A program made the translations under genes and the position numbers. DNA of 20,889 nt, from positions 1 through 20,889 of the forward strand of contig CAYVLI010000009.1 of assembly GCA_964452105.1 (NCBI GenBank), written 5' to 3'. This DNA comes from CAYVLI01 sp964452105 [NCBI: uncultured Nitrospinota bacterium]. Its GTDB lineage: Bacteria; JAUXIQ01. Under the pieces are notes generated by a model. The model searched no databases, was not told where the DNA came from, and saw only the letters and a list, made by a program, of their open reading frames with translations. This document shows, piece by piece, positions 9,254-17,257 of this stretch (position 1 is the first letter of the stretch; each line of letters starts with the position of its first letter).

Positions 9254-9267
9254 TACCGTTAACGGTA
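9254..9267. promoter_or_regulatory. Perfect 14-bp palindrome ahead of the polymerase gene
   Basis: TACCGTTAACGGTA is its own reverse complement. It lies in the 176-bp stretch between the Wzc-like gene and the chosen start of the O-antigen polymerase. Such a site could be an operator or a short hairpin in the leader. No clear promoter or U tract adjoins it, so its role is unassigned. Confidence 0.4.
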
Positions 9268-9361
9268 ATCTTTCAATTTCTCCTCTTTAATTCGGACCTT
9301 CCCACTATCTTGCAATGAAAACATCGCCCGATTGATCCTGCAATTAATTCTTCACGGCCGA

Positions 9362-11686
9362 TTAACGGCTCCAGTAGAGCCCCGCTATCAGCGCAGTGAG
9401 GGCTATGATTATCAACATCACCCGCGTGCCCCGGCTGCTTCGCCGGTCTTCCTCTCCGGCAGCGGCTTCACTGGATTTGTCACCCTGCATGGAGCTACGC
9501 CATGAAGCGAACTTTCCCTTTTTCTCTTTCTCTTGCCCGTAACTGTAATAGTAGTGATAGTACTTGCGTTCCTGAAAATCGGGGCTTATCTCCGCTTTCA
9601 ACTGATTCAATATAACTCCCAGGCTGTTTGCTTTGACTGCGGATAATTGATCCCTGGTGCGCTTGAGGAGCCCACGGGATATTACGCCGACTTTATATAC
9701 CAGGAGAACCCCATCCACCCGCTCTGCTATGACTATAGGGTCTGAACTCTGTAGCACGGGAGGCGAATCTACTATTACAATTTCATATTCCTCCTTGATT
9801 TGGTCGATCAGCCTGGTCATCTGTTCCGAGGTCAGCAGGCGTGTGGGGTTCGGATAGTGAGTCCCCGCGGTAATTATATCGAGGTTGCCCAACCCGTGCG
9901 TGTACATGGCGCCTTCCACTCCCAACCTCCCCAGGATCATGTCGGCTACGGTGTTGCGGACCTCTGTCCATTTGTTCGTCCCATAAATGATATCGGTTAG
10001 TCCCGGCTCTCTGCTCAGGCCGAAGATGCGATGCACGTCCGGTTTTCTCAGGTCTGCATCTATAAGGAGAGTTTTATAGTTCATTTCGGCGAAGGTGGAA
10101 GCGAGATTTATGGCTACGGTGGTTTTCCCTTCACCCATGGTGGAAGCCGTTACCAGGAGCACCTTCGCATCTTTCTCCGTGCATATATAGTGAACGTTGG
10201 CCTCCAGGGCCCTGAAATTTTCGGCTACGCTGGAATCGGACATCAGAAATGAGGCCAGACTAAGATAGAGGCTTTCTTCCAGGTCGCCGGAATCTCTTAT
10301 AGCCTGGGGTATTTCCTCAAGTATGGTGTCGCTGTCAGTGTGATCGATAATTCCCAGAACGGGGAGTTCCAGATACTCTTCCACGTCTGCAATGGTTCCG
10401 ATGGAGGTATCCAGGCTCTCTTTAATGAAGGCGAAGGCCACACCTATGACTATGCCCAGCAGGAACCCTATGGCGGTGGTGGATGCCCTGTTGGGCGGGT
10501 TGATGGGCTGGGTCGGCTCGAGAGCCGGCTTGACTATCGTGACCTCTTCTATTTTTTCCGCCTCTTTAATGAGCACCTCCTGGTGCTTGGATTCGAGCTG
10601 TGAGACTATATCTTCGTTGAGTTTGACTTCCCTTTCAAGCCGGGCCAGCGCGAGGCCTTCCTGCGGGAGACCGCTATGCTTTCTCTTCATGCTCTCCAGG
10701 TCGGTCAGGTACTGCTTTTCTTTCAAATCCAGGGTTTTCTCTCTGCCTTCCAGTTCCTTGAGCATGCTGTTAGCCAATTCGCCTATCTGCTTGTTGACCT
10801 CCACCACCTGGGGGTGTTTTTCGGTGAAGTCCAGGAGAAGGGTGTCCCTCCGCAGAGTCAGGTTAACGAGCTGGCTATTCAGCGACGACAGCACGGGGCT
10901 ACGGAATTCACCGGCCAGGCCCTGGAGGACATCTGCGGTGATGGACTTTTTCTTCTTGAGCTGAAGTACCATGTCCCTGAGATTTTCATGCTCCCTTTTG
11001 ACTTCATTATAGAGCCCTTCTGTTCTGGCAATGTTTGCCGCCAGAGTCGAGGCCTCGGCGTCCAGAGACATCAAACGGTGTGATTCTCTGTACTCTCTGA
11101 CCTTCTCTTCTGATTCCTTGAGCCTGGTCTTGACTATGCGAAGCTGTTCTTCTATGAAACGCCTCGCTTCGAAGACTCGTTTATTCTTCTCTCTGGTGCT
11201 CCAATCTCTGAAGACTTCGGCCACGGCGGCCGCCAGTATTTGCGCAACCTGCGGGCTTTCATCAGTGGCGTACACGTTAATTATGTTAGTGTTGCCTTCT
11301 CTCTCGGTGGTGATTTTGTTCTTGAGTTTCAGGACTTCATTCAAAAGACTGTTATCTGTACGAATCTGTTCCGAAGAGAGGGAAGCATCGAGGACGCCCA
11401 TTCGCTTGGCCACCTCTTCCATGACCGGATAGCTTTTTATGATAACCGTCTGGGTCTCAAGGGTATCCGCAGCGGAAAAGGCCAGGGCTTCGAGGTACAG
11501 CCCCGTGAATGTCCTGTTTTCGTCTATTTTCAGACTCACAGAGGAACTATAGAGGGGTATGGGATGCTGAAATGTTGCGAATAGAAAGCTAACGATGGTT
11601 ACCAGTATCGTAGCTGCAATTACTATAAACTTTCGCTTTCTCAGTATCCGCCAGTAATCCCTCAAGTTGAGATCATATTGAACCAT
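9362..11686 (-). CDS. Wzc-like polysaccharide co-polymerase and BY-kinase fusion
   Basis: A 774-aa inner-membrane protein combining a Wzz/GumC chain-length domain with a bacterial tyrosine autokinase. TM1 is about 20-39 and a long coiled-coil periplasmic region spans about 160-375. The proline motif PTQPINPPN (391-399) precedes TM2 (about 403-421). The kinase shows Walker A STMGEGKTT (515-523), Walker A' LLIDADLRKP (540-549) and Walker B IVIVDSPP (636-643). Six tyrosines cluster at 709-716, the expected autophosphorylation tail. Unusually, a further hydrophobic segment (about 756-771) follows the tyrosines. The ATG has a GAGG site 5-6 nt upstream. No cognate phosphatase gene is in the window. 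By family knowledge, phosphorylation cycling controls polymer length and export with the Wza-like protein. Confidence 0.94.
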   Translation of the reverse strand: MVQYDLNLRDYWRILRKRKFIVIAATILVTIVSFLFATFQHPIPLYSSSVSLKIDENRTFTGLYLEALAFSAADTLETQTVIIKSYPVMEEVAKRMGVLDASLSSEQIRTDNSLLNEVLKLKNKITTEREGNTNIINVYATDESPQVAQILAAAVAEVFRDWSTREKNKRVFEARRFIEEQLRIVKTRLKESEEKVREYRESHRLMSLDAEASTLAANIARTEGLYNEVKREHENLRDMVLQLKKKKSITADVLQGLAGEFRSPVLSSLNSQLVNLTLRRDTLLLDFTEKHPQVVEVNKQIGELANSMLKELEGREKTLDLKEKQYLTDLESMKRKHSGLPQEGLALARLEREVKLNEDIVSQLESKHQEVLIKEAEKIEEVTIVKPALEPTQPINPPNRASTTAIGFLLGIVIGVAFAFIKESLDTSIGTIADVEEYLELPVLGIIDHTDSDTILEEIPQAIRDSGDLEESLYLSLASFLMSDSSVAENFRALEANVHYICTEKDAKVLLVTASTMGEGKTTVAINLASTFAEMNYKTLLIDADLRKPDVHRIFGLSREPGLTDIIYGTNKWTEVRNTVADMILGRLGVEGAMYTHGLGNLDIITAGTHYPNPTRLLTSEQMTRLIDQIKEEYEIVIVDSPPVLQSSDPIVIAERVDGVLLVYKVGVISRGLLKRTRDQLSAVKANSLGVILNQLKAEISPDFQERKYYHYYYSYGQEKEKKGKFASWRSSMQGDKSSEAAAGEEDRRSSRGTRVMLIIIALTALIAGLYWSR

Positions 11687-11757
11687 GGCGGCCTCATCGA
11701 TGGATTCGCTAATCCAGGTTTATCTAAAAATATAAAGATAACTCCAGGGAAACGCTC

Positions 11758-12945
11758 TCATTTGACGCCTATGTTGCCCCCGGTATCTATCCTCAGGAAA
11801 TTACCGCCGGTGGTATAGGCATCTCTGTACAGTGCGGGGCGCAGCAGTAAATCGAGAATGGGCGTCATGGCCCTTACCCATTCTTCGACTTTGTACAGGG
11901 TCCTCTTGGGCACGTAAACTATATCCTTGTCCTTAAGTGCAAGGTTTTGAGTTAAGTCGCCCTCTCTCAGCAATTTCTTTAAATCCGTCTTGAAAAACTG
12001 AGGATTCTTCAAATCCCCCCTTATCACGTGCACATTATTCTGCACCGCTCTCTTGGTGAGACCGCCCGCCTTGGCGATAGCGTCAACCAGGGTGGTCTCT
12101 TGCTTGAACGTCAACAAGCCGGGGTCTTCCACTTCTCCCAGAACCAGGACCTTCTTCTCTTCGAGCTTCTTGAACTTGGGTACAAATACTCTGTCGCCAT
12201 TATCCAGCACCACGTTTCGCAGCTCTTTTTTCCCGACGAGGGCCTGCACCAGGTTAATCCTGTAGGCTGTACCTCTCCTGTCGAGCTCGACTCTGCTCAG
12301 ATCTGCTTTCTCGGTCTGTCCCCCGGCGACGAGTATGAGGTCGAGAAGGGTCGTTTTCCCTTTCAGGGGATATATGTTGGGCCCGGTCAGGGTTCTCCCG
12401 GCCAGATGAGATACTTCACCGAAGAGCGCAACTTTCTTGCTATTGTGCTCTTTCACCAGGACGTCTATTCGGGGCAGCCTGACAAATTCCTTGAGTCGTT
12501 TCGTTATGAGGGCATCGACCTCGGTGGCGGTCAATCCGCTCACCTTCAGATCCTCAAGGAAGGAGTAGGATACCTTCCCGTCCGGACGAACGATGACGTC
12601 GGCTGTTGAGAACTTCGGCCCCTTCCACGAGGTTATGCTCAACAGGTCACCGGGCCCGATGATATATTCGGCCGTACCATCGACCTGCTTGAACACGCTG
12701 TTTGAGGTCACATCGTAGAATGCGGGCGGTATGCTTCCGGGGGAGGTTTCTTCAGCTAATCTTTTTATGGGAACTTTTTCGAAGGCATGGACGGGCTTGC
12801 CGCTTGCAATCGGTTTTCGTTTACCACCTGCGCAACCGGCGACAAGAAAAACCGACGTCAGCATCACTGCAAATATCACCAGGCAATTTTTCGAACGGTA
12901 GAACAGATTCAAAGATGGTCGCCCTCTATCTCTGCACGTCCACAT
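11758..12945 (-). CDS. Polysaccharide export lipoprotein (Wza/GumB-like, SLBB domains)
   Basis: A predicted outer-membrane lipoprotein forming the EPS exit channel. With the ATG at 12945, a basic n-region and hydrophobic stretch lead to the lipobox LVAGC (34-38), giving a lipidated Cys38. The Poly_export domain follows (YIIGPGDLLSITSW, RPDGKVSYSFLEDLKVSG), then two SLBB-like repeats (VALFGEVSHLAG... and VLVLGEVEDPGLLTF...), and a C-terminal helix. Start choice is uncertain. TTG 12912 has AGAGGG 9 nt upstream and gives a tidy 27-residue signal. ATG 13047 has an AGGA site but adds a second hydrophobic segment before the lipobox. It is followed by the co-polymerase/kinase gene, its usual partner. 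Confidence 0.9.
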   Translation of the reverse strand: MWTCRDRGRPSLNLFYRSKNCLVIFAVMLTSVFLVAGCAGGKRKPIASGKPVHAFEKVPIKRLAEETSPGSIPPAFYDVTSNSVFKQVDGTAEYIIGPGDLLSITSWKGPKFSTADVIVRPDGKVSYSFLEDLKVSGLTATEVDALITKRLKEFVRLPRIDVLVKEHNSKKVALFGEVSHLAGRTLTGPNIYPLKGKTTLLDLILVAGGQTEKADLSRVELDRRGTAYRINLVQALVGKKELRNVVLDNGDRVFVPKFKKLEEKKVLVLGEVEDPGLLTFKQETTLVDAIAKAGGLTKRAVQNNVHVIRGDLKNPQFFKTDLKKLLREGDLTQNLALKDKDIVYVPKRTLYKVEEWVRAMTPILDLLLRPALYRDAYTTGGNFLRIDTGGNIGVK

Positions 12946-13075
12946 TTCATAATCTCTTTTCGATGCCCAGGATTTCGACCATATAAAACTCAAAATACCC
13001 AGCGTGAAAAGCGGCGCGGTAAGAACAGGGCTTTCTGTCAGCCCCATCTGTTTCCTGCTCGCCCTTACCCGGTTC

Positions 13076-13879
13076 CTAAAATTCCTTCAGGTCTGCTATT
13101 AATTTCTTAATTACATCTTCATCCACGGAATCCCTGGAGCTATTTGCCGCCACCAGCAGGCCCAGGTCGCAGCAATTATTGATGTTTCTTGGTATCCCCT
13201 TACTGTATTCGTAGATGAGCCGAATGGCGCCCTCGGTGAACAATCCCTTATCCGCCCCCGCTTTTTCCTGCCGGAATTTGATATATTTTTCAGTCTCTTC
13301 ATAATCGAGGGGGGGAATATGGTATCTCACCGCCACCCTCTGTCTTAACTGCTCCAGCCCCTTGATAATGTCCCGCAGCTCGGGTTGCCCCACAAGTATG
13401 AGCGTCATTACGTGGCGGTCTTCAAGTCTGAAATTAAGCAGGAGCCTGAGCTCTTCGAAGGTGGAGATGGGTTCGATGACCTGGGCTTCATCTATGATAA
13501 TCACCGTTTCCTGCTTTTTACGCGCTCCGTCCAATATCTGGTTATGCATGACGTTCAGCAGTTCGCGCTTGTTATTTGGGGGGTTCAGCACATCGAGCCT
13601 GCTCAATATCTCCTGGATTAATTCCACGTGCCCCATGCTGGGGTTCTCAATGAGCGCTACCCTATGGTTGTCTTTCCTTAACTCTTCTGAAAAAATCCTG
13701 CAGATGGTGGTCTTGCCGCAGCCTATGTCACCCGTCAGCATGGCGGCTCCTCGTCTGGCAAAAAACGCATACCTCAGCCTGGCCAGCGCTTCAAGGTGGT
13801 GATGAGAACCATAGAAGAAGCGAGGGTCAGCGGCGTTCTGAAAAGGAAGGTATTTTAAGCGCCAGTACTTCAGGTACAA
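13076..13879 (-). CDS. ExeA/XrtA-associated AAA ATPase
   Basis: A 267-aa AAA ATPase of the ExeA/GspA type, similar to the ATPases that accompany exosortase/EPS loci (TIGR03015-like). It starts MYLKYWRLKYLPFQNAADPR, with F-Y-G and HLEALARL typical of the family. Walker A is GDIGCGKTT (50-58), Walker B is VIIIDEAQ (126-133), and a sensor-like LILVGQPELR follows. The start is TTG with GAGAGGGG 6-7 nt upstream. It lies 24 nt behind the HD-GYP stop and precedes the export lipoprotein. Family members are thought to energise assembly or remodelling at the envelope, but the exact role in EPS loci is not established. Being a soluble ATPase, it acts at the cytoplasmic face. Confidence 0.9.
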   Translation of the reverse strand: MYLKYWRLKYLPFQNAADPRFFYGSHHHLEALARLRYAFFARRGAAMLTGDIGCGKTTICRIFSEELRKDNHRVALIENPSMGHVELIQEILSRLDVLNPPNNKRELLNVMHNQILDGARKKQETVIIIDEAQVIEPISTFEELRLLLNFRLEDRHVMTLILVGQPELRDIIKGLEQLRQRVAVRYHIPPLDYEETEKYIKFRQEKAGADKGLFTEGAIRLIYEYSKGIPRNINNCCDLGLLVAANSSRDSVDEDVIKKLIADLKEF

Positions 13880-13903
13880 GGCTGTCCCCTCTCAGCAACA
13901 ATT

Positions 13904-15106
13904 TCATCTATCATCCGGCAGGGCCTCTTCTTTGAGGACCTCCACGATAAATAAAAGGGGTTCTTTATGCAGCTCGACTACATGCTCACCATGAATCTTT
14001 CCACCCTTCTCGTCATATAGAAGTTTCACCACAGGTCTGGTGGGATTCTCACTGGTGGTGGACACCACTTTCCCTAATGCCCTGTTATTCAGCCGAACGT
14101 AGGTATTAACAGGAAACAGGGAAAACTGCTGGAGCAGGGCTTTGAGTATCCTGTGATTGAACTGCTTCTTACCCCAATGAAGTATCTCTTTAATGGCATG
14201 AAATTGTGTGAACTCTCTTCTATGTATCCTGTTGCTGCTCAGCGCCTCGAAGACGTCGGCCAGCCCGATTATCTCAGAATACTCATGAATATCCTTCCCT
14301 TTAAGACCATACGGATATCCGCTGCCGTCTTCGCGTTCATGCTCCTGCAGGATAACGGTCCCGATTATTTCGTTCCCGCCGGCCAGCTTTTCAATAAAAT
14401 CACTGCCATAGACAGGGTGCTTCTTTATCTCATCAAATTCCTTCTCCTCGAGACGACCCTGTTTGCTCAAAATCTTTTCGGAAATCATTGCCATTCCTAT
14501 ATCGTGCAACAGCGCGCACAAACCCAGCTCAGACAACTGTCTGGAGCCGTAGCCGAGGCCGCATGCTATTTCAATACTTAAAGCAGCCACGTTCAGGCAA
14601 TGGTTGGGGAGATGATCTTCGGTCTGGTACTGCATGACCAAATTGTCACAGAACGACTCGCTTTGTTGAACCAGCCGCACCAGCTTATCCGCAAACTTCT
14701 GGCAATCATTCAGTGCATCCTGCGCTTCGTCGCTATGTCCGCCAAACAGCTTTTCGAATATATTCGCCGTCTCTGCATAAAGAGCCTCCATGCCTCCAGA
14801 AGCGTCTAAAGAAAGCGCTTCTTCAGAATCTTTCGCAGCATGTTCCGGCTCTGCTTCCGCGGCAGCGCGACTCTCTTCTCCTGTTTCTTCTCCCTGCTGA
14901 TTTTCACCCTCAGGGGCAGCAAAACTCACGCCACCCGAGCGTTCGAGCTCACCTTCTTCCGGGACCGGAGTCCGCTCCTCTTCCCGAGAAGGCACCAGTT
15001 CCCTGAAGCTGATAGAGCTTTCATCTTCTCTTTTCTTTTTATTATTTTCAGAAACCGGCTCTTCGGGCATCCGTACTATTCTTTCCTGCATGATGCTACT
15101 GTTCAT
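13904..15106 (-). CDS. HD-GYP domain protein (variant active site), first gene of the EPS locus
   Basis: A 400-aa soluble protein. Residues 1-100 are acidic and low-complexity, about 105-160 are helical, and the HD-GYP domain spans about 165-310. A C-terminal small domain (about 330-395) resembles the tail often found in this family. Catalytic landmarks are H201-D202 (HDIG), H230-P231, and DGSGYP (260-265). The usual HHE is EHE (QEHE 254-257), and the usual DAL after AD is EAL (287-289). HD-GYP proteins hydrolyse c-di-GMP, but these changes may alter metal binding or activity. As first gene behind the only strong promoter, it probably ties EPS output to c-di-GMP or acts as a sensor. ATG 15106 has AGGG 4 nt upstream; ATG 15091 is an alternative. 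Confidence 0.9.
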   Translation of the reverse strand: MNSSIMQERIVRMPEEPVSENNKKKREDESSISFRELVPSREEERTPVPEEGELERSGGVSFAAPEGENQQGEETGEESRAAAEAEPEHAAKDSEEALSLDASGGMEALYAETANIFEKLFGGHSDEAQDALNDCQKFADKLVRLVQQSESFCDNLVMQYQTEDHLPNHCLNVAALSIEIACGLGYGSRQLSELGLCALLHDIGMAMISEKILSKQGRLEEKEFDEIKKHPVYGSDFIEKLAGGNEIIGTVILQEHEREDGSGYPYGLKGKDIHEYSEIIGLADVFEALSSNRIHRREFTQFHAIKEILHWGKKQFNHRILKALLQQFSLFPVNTYVRLNNRALGKVVSTTSENPTRPVVKLLYDEKGGKIHGEHVVELHKEPLLFIVEVLKEEALPDDR

Positions 15107-15187
15107 AATCCCTGAAATTAGTTTTAATATCTGTAACTTAGAATGAATCTACAAAAATAATTTCTCTCTGTTCGCGACGATATTTAA

Positions 15188-15216
15188 ATTATACTTAAAA
15201 TATGTTTTACAATCAA
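15188..15216 (-). promoter_or_regulatory. Sigma-70-like promoter for the EPS operon
   Basis: On the minus strand TTGATT and TATAAT are separated by 17 nt (-35 at 15211-15216, -10 at 15188-15193). The predicted start near 15180 gives a leader of about 75 nt ahead of the HD-GYP ATG. No c-di-GMP riboswitch-like structure is evident in that leader. Gene spacing downstream is short, so this may serve the entire 15-kb locus. Confidence 0.65.
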
Positions 15217-15638
15217 TAATTAAATTCCAATTATCTTCCGAACAGCTTCTTTTTTGCTAATGATTCATACAGGTTGCTTTTTATACCAGAATTATGAACA
15301 TTTTCTCAGCCTAACAACTCAAATCGACCTATTCTCCCGATATGCACTTCAACAAAGAGGTAGTAAAACATAGGGCTTATACTTACCATGTATGGCCATA
15401 TTATTACTACTCTTACGATGAGATATACAATTATCCTCATCAATTATTATCGCACAAAAAGTAGAATAAGATGAATCCTGTACCGGGGTAATTATCGCTG
15501 AAAAGCCGTTTTTTCGGGTGAGATAGTGAACGTGCAAACATAACAATTGTAGAAATAATTTCACGGGTCAGGCATAGCGAATTGTTAAAACCGGCCTTAT
15601 AGAGAGTTCTCGCCTGCAGAGGAACTTTTGAACGTGCA
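15217..15638. other. AT-rich intergenic region without a convincing gene
   Basis: About 420 bp between the SDR stop and the EPS promoter, visibly richer in A+T than both flanks. The only open frame (minus strand, 15349-15564, GTG start, 71 codons) has no ribosome site or recognisable motif. I see no tRNA, no strong terminator and no long repeat. A short inverted repeat CCGAAAAAACGG lies near 15510. The region may hold upstream regulatory sites for the EPS promoter or decayed sequence. Confidence 0.5.
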
Positions 15639-16430
15639 TCAAAATATCCCTCGGTTCATTCCCCCGTCAACGCTTATTGCTGTCCCTGTGATGAAGCTGG
15701 CCCATCTGGAGGAAAGAAAAACGATCAGGCCCGCTACTTCATCAGCCTCACCGAAACGCCCCTGCGGTATATAAGTTTTAGAGAAGTAGTCGATAACTTC
15801 CTGCGCTTCCATTCCCGTCTCTTTCCCTCTCTCCCTGGCGGTTCTCTGCCAGAGGGGAGTCAGAATGGGGCCGGGACATACTGTGTTGACAAAAATGTTA
15901 TCCTCGGCCAGGGAGTCGGCCAGGTTTCGACCCAGGTTGACCAGAGCGGCCTTTGCCGCACTGTATCCTATGGCTCCGGGCGTGGGCTGCTTGGCGTAAA
16001 CCGTAGAAACGTTAACTATGCGCCCGCCTCCTCTCTCTTTCATGCAAGGGACGGCGGCTCTTATACATCTTATGGCGCTGTAAAGGTTTACGTTAATGTC
16101 GTACTGCCAGTCTTCATCGCTCTTGGTGATAATCGTACCGCGGGTAGCATCGCCCACGTTATTAATCAGTATGTCCAACCCGCCCATATTCTCGATGGTG
16201 AAGTTTATGAGATGATCGATATCTTCCTGCCGGGTCATGTCCGCCTCGACCGCCAACACCTTGCGTCCATCCATTCCCATCGCGGCCGCGGCTTCATCCA
16301 GGGCCTCCTGCCCCCTGGCACAGATGACCACCGAGGCCCCCTCTGCAGCGAACAGCTCTGCGGTGGCCCTGCCTATCCCTTTGCTGGCCCCGGTAACAAC
16401 GGCAATTTTCCCTTTTAGTCCCAGATCCAT
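15639..16430 (-). CDS. SDR-family oxidoreductase (FabG-like)
   Basis: A 263-aa classical short-chain dehydrogenase/reductase, NAD(P)-dependent, acting on a hydroxyl/keto substrate. The cofactor loop TGASKGIG is at 13-20 and NNVG at 90-93 (usually NNAG). Ser142, Tyr156 and Lys160 (YSAAK) form the catalytic set, with CPGPILTP (185-192) after it. The C-terminus SVDGGMNRGIF is typical. ATG 16430 is preferred because it begins MDLGLKGK directly before the first strand; ATG 16448 adds six residues and lacks a ribosome site. It is last in a four-gene operon with a thioesterase and a CobW-like GTPase, which suggests an acyl-CoA or hydroxy-acyl-CoA substrate. The substrate is inferred, not visible. 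Confidence 0.92.
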   Translation of the reverse strand: MDLGLKGKIAVVTGASKGIGRATAELFAAEGASVVICARGQEALDEAAAAMGMDGRKVLAVEADMTRQEDIDHLINFTIENMGGLDILINNVGDATRGTIITKSDEDWQYDINVNLYSAIRCIRAAVPCMKERGGGRIVNVSTVYAKQPTPGAIGYSAAKAALVNLGRNLADSLAEDNIFVNTVCPGPILTPLWQRTARERGKETGMEAQEVIDYFSKTYIPQGRFGEADEVAGLIVFLSSRWASFITGTAISVDGGMNRGIF

Positions 16431-16454
16431 TTCTCGACCCCCATCCATAGAGCA

Positions 16455-16871
16455 TCAGAACAAGTCCATGGCCTTGGTCAGGGCATCACTCACTTCTTTC
16501 GGAATCCTCCTGGGTTTACCGGCTGCGTCGGTCATGGCATGTACGGTTGAACCCTGTACCAGCAGGCTGTAGTCACCCTCACGCAGGACCCGATAGTTGA
16601 AAAAGACCCTCACCCCCTTCATTCGAGCCACCTCAACGGCCACGGAGACCAGATCATCGTACCTTGCAGGATACAGGTATTTTGTCTTGGATTCGATGAC
16701 GGGGAGAAAATACCCCTGCTCTTCGAGCTCCTTGTACCTTATGCCCAGGTTAATGAACAGTTCAGTCCTGCAGGCGTCGAACCAGTCAAGGTAGTTGGCG
16801 TAATAGACCACTCCCATCTGGTCTGTCTCAGAATACCGCACCCTGAATATAATTTTATTTAAAGGTTCCAT
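16455..16871 (-). CDS. Acyl-CoA thioesterase, YbgC/FadM-like (4HBT hot-dog fold)
   Basis: A 138-aa hot-dog thioesterase predicted to hydrolyse acyl-CoA thioesters in the cytoplasm. The signature RYSETDQMGVVYYANYLDWF (12-31) contains the catalytic aspartate region (TD, residues 16-17) and the YANYL motif of the 4-hydroxybenzoyl-CoA thioesterase family. ATG 16871 is chosen because it has GGGAG at 6 nt upstream and places the motif at the usual distance from the N-terminus. An upstream ATG at 16949 would overlap the preceding gene by 53 nt. It sits 25 nt after the 116-aa protein and about 24 nt before the SDR, and so belongs to that operon. Chain-length preference is unknown. Confidence 0.9.
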   Translation of the reverse strand: MEPLNKIIFRVRYSETDQMGVVYYANYLDWFDACRTELFINLGIRYKELEEQGYFLPVIESKTKYLYPARYDDLVSVAVEVARMKGVRVFFNYRVLREGDYSLLVQGSTVHAMTDAAGKPRRIPKEVSDALTKAMDLF

Positions 16872-16896
16872 AAAATCTCCCACTCTATTCTCTTCT

Positions 16897-17247
16897 TCAA
16901 GGTAGCTCTGGAATTGTACCACACAGTGAGTTTTTGAGAATCTCTTCAAGGCGCTCTTTTCCCGTTCCGTAAACTACTGCATGCACCGTGAGGCTTCCTT
17001 TTCGGGATATACCTTCGAGGTCTCCTTCCACGGAGGAGCTCTCATCGAAGGAGGTCGCACTGGCTATGAGGTAGCCGCCTTGAGCGGAATCGAACAGTAG
17101 CTTGATGTGACCTATCAGTGGGCAACCGGCCGCTTTTAGGGCTGAAGTCACGGTGTTCAGGTAATTTGAGAGAGCTTTCCTCAGCTCTTCCCGAGTGAGA
17201 GCTTCTGCATCTACTTCAAGGTTAAAAGAGCTCACCGTGGGTTCCAA
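16897..17247 (-). CDS. Uncharacterised 116-aa protein paired with a CobW-like GTPase
   Basis: I do not recognise a named domain. The protein is small, soluble and without signal or membrane segments. It has an N-terminal acidic helix (LTREELRKALSNYLNTVT), a central KAAGCPLIGHIKLLFD segment, alternating strands (GGYLIASATSF, GSLTVHAVVYG), and a C-terminal helix. The alpha/beta pattern suggests a compact single domain. The start is TTG 17247 with AGGTGG about 6 nt upstream; a GTG three codons in is possible. It lies 10 nt behind the GTPase gene, so co-expression is almost certain and a partner or specificity role for the GTPase is plausible. From memory, similar small proteins sit next to such GTPases in corrinoid-enzyme loci, but this was not checked. 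Confidence 0.75.
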   Translation of the reverse strand: MEPTVSSFNLEVDAEALTREELRKALSNYLNTVTSALKAAGCPLIGHIKLLFDSAQGGYLIASATSFDESSSVEGDLEGISRKGSLTVHAVVYGTGKERLEEILKNSLCGTIPELP

Positions 17248-17257
17248 GGGAAACCAC

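Noticed and set aside
15107-15187. Possible c-di-GMP (GEMM-type) riboswitch before the HD-GYP gene
   Set aside because: The short AT-rich leader shows none of the conserved GEMM stems or tetraloop-receptor sequence.
15349-15564. 71-codon minus-strand open frame in the AT-rich gap
   Set aside because: GTG start without a ribosome site, atypical composition and no recognisable motif. Chance opening in AT-rich DNA is more likely.
15595-15638. Imperfect hairpin (AGTTC/GAACT arms) downstream of the SDR gene as a terminator
   Set aside because: The stem is short with a bulge and no T tract follows on the minus strand.
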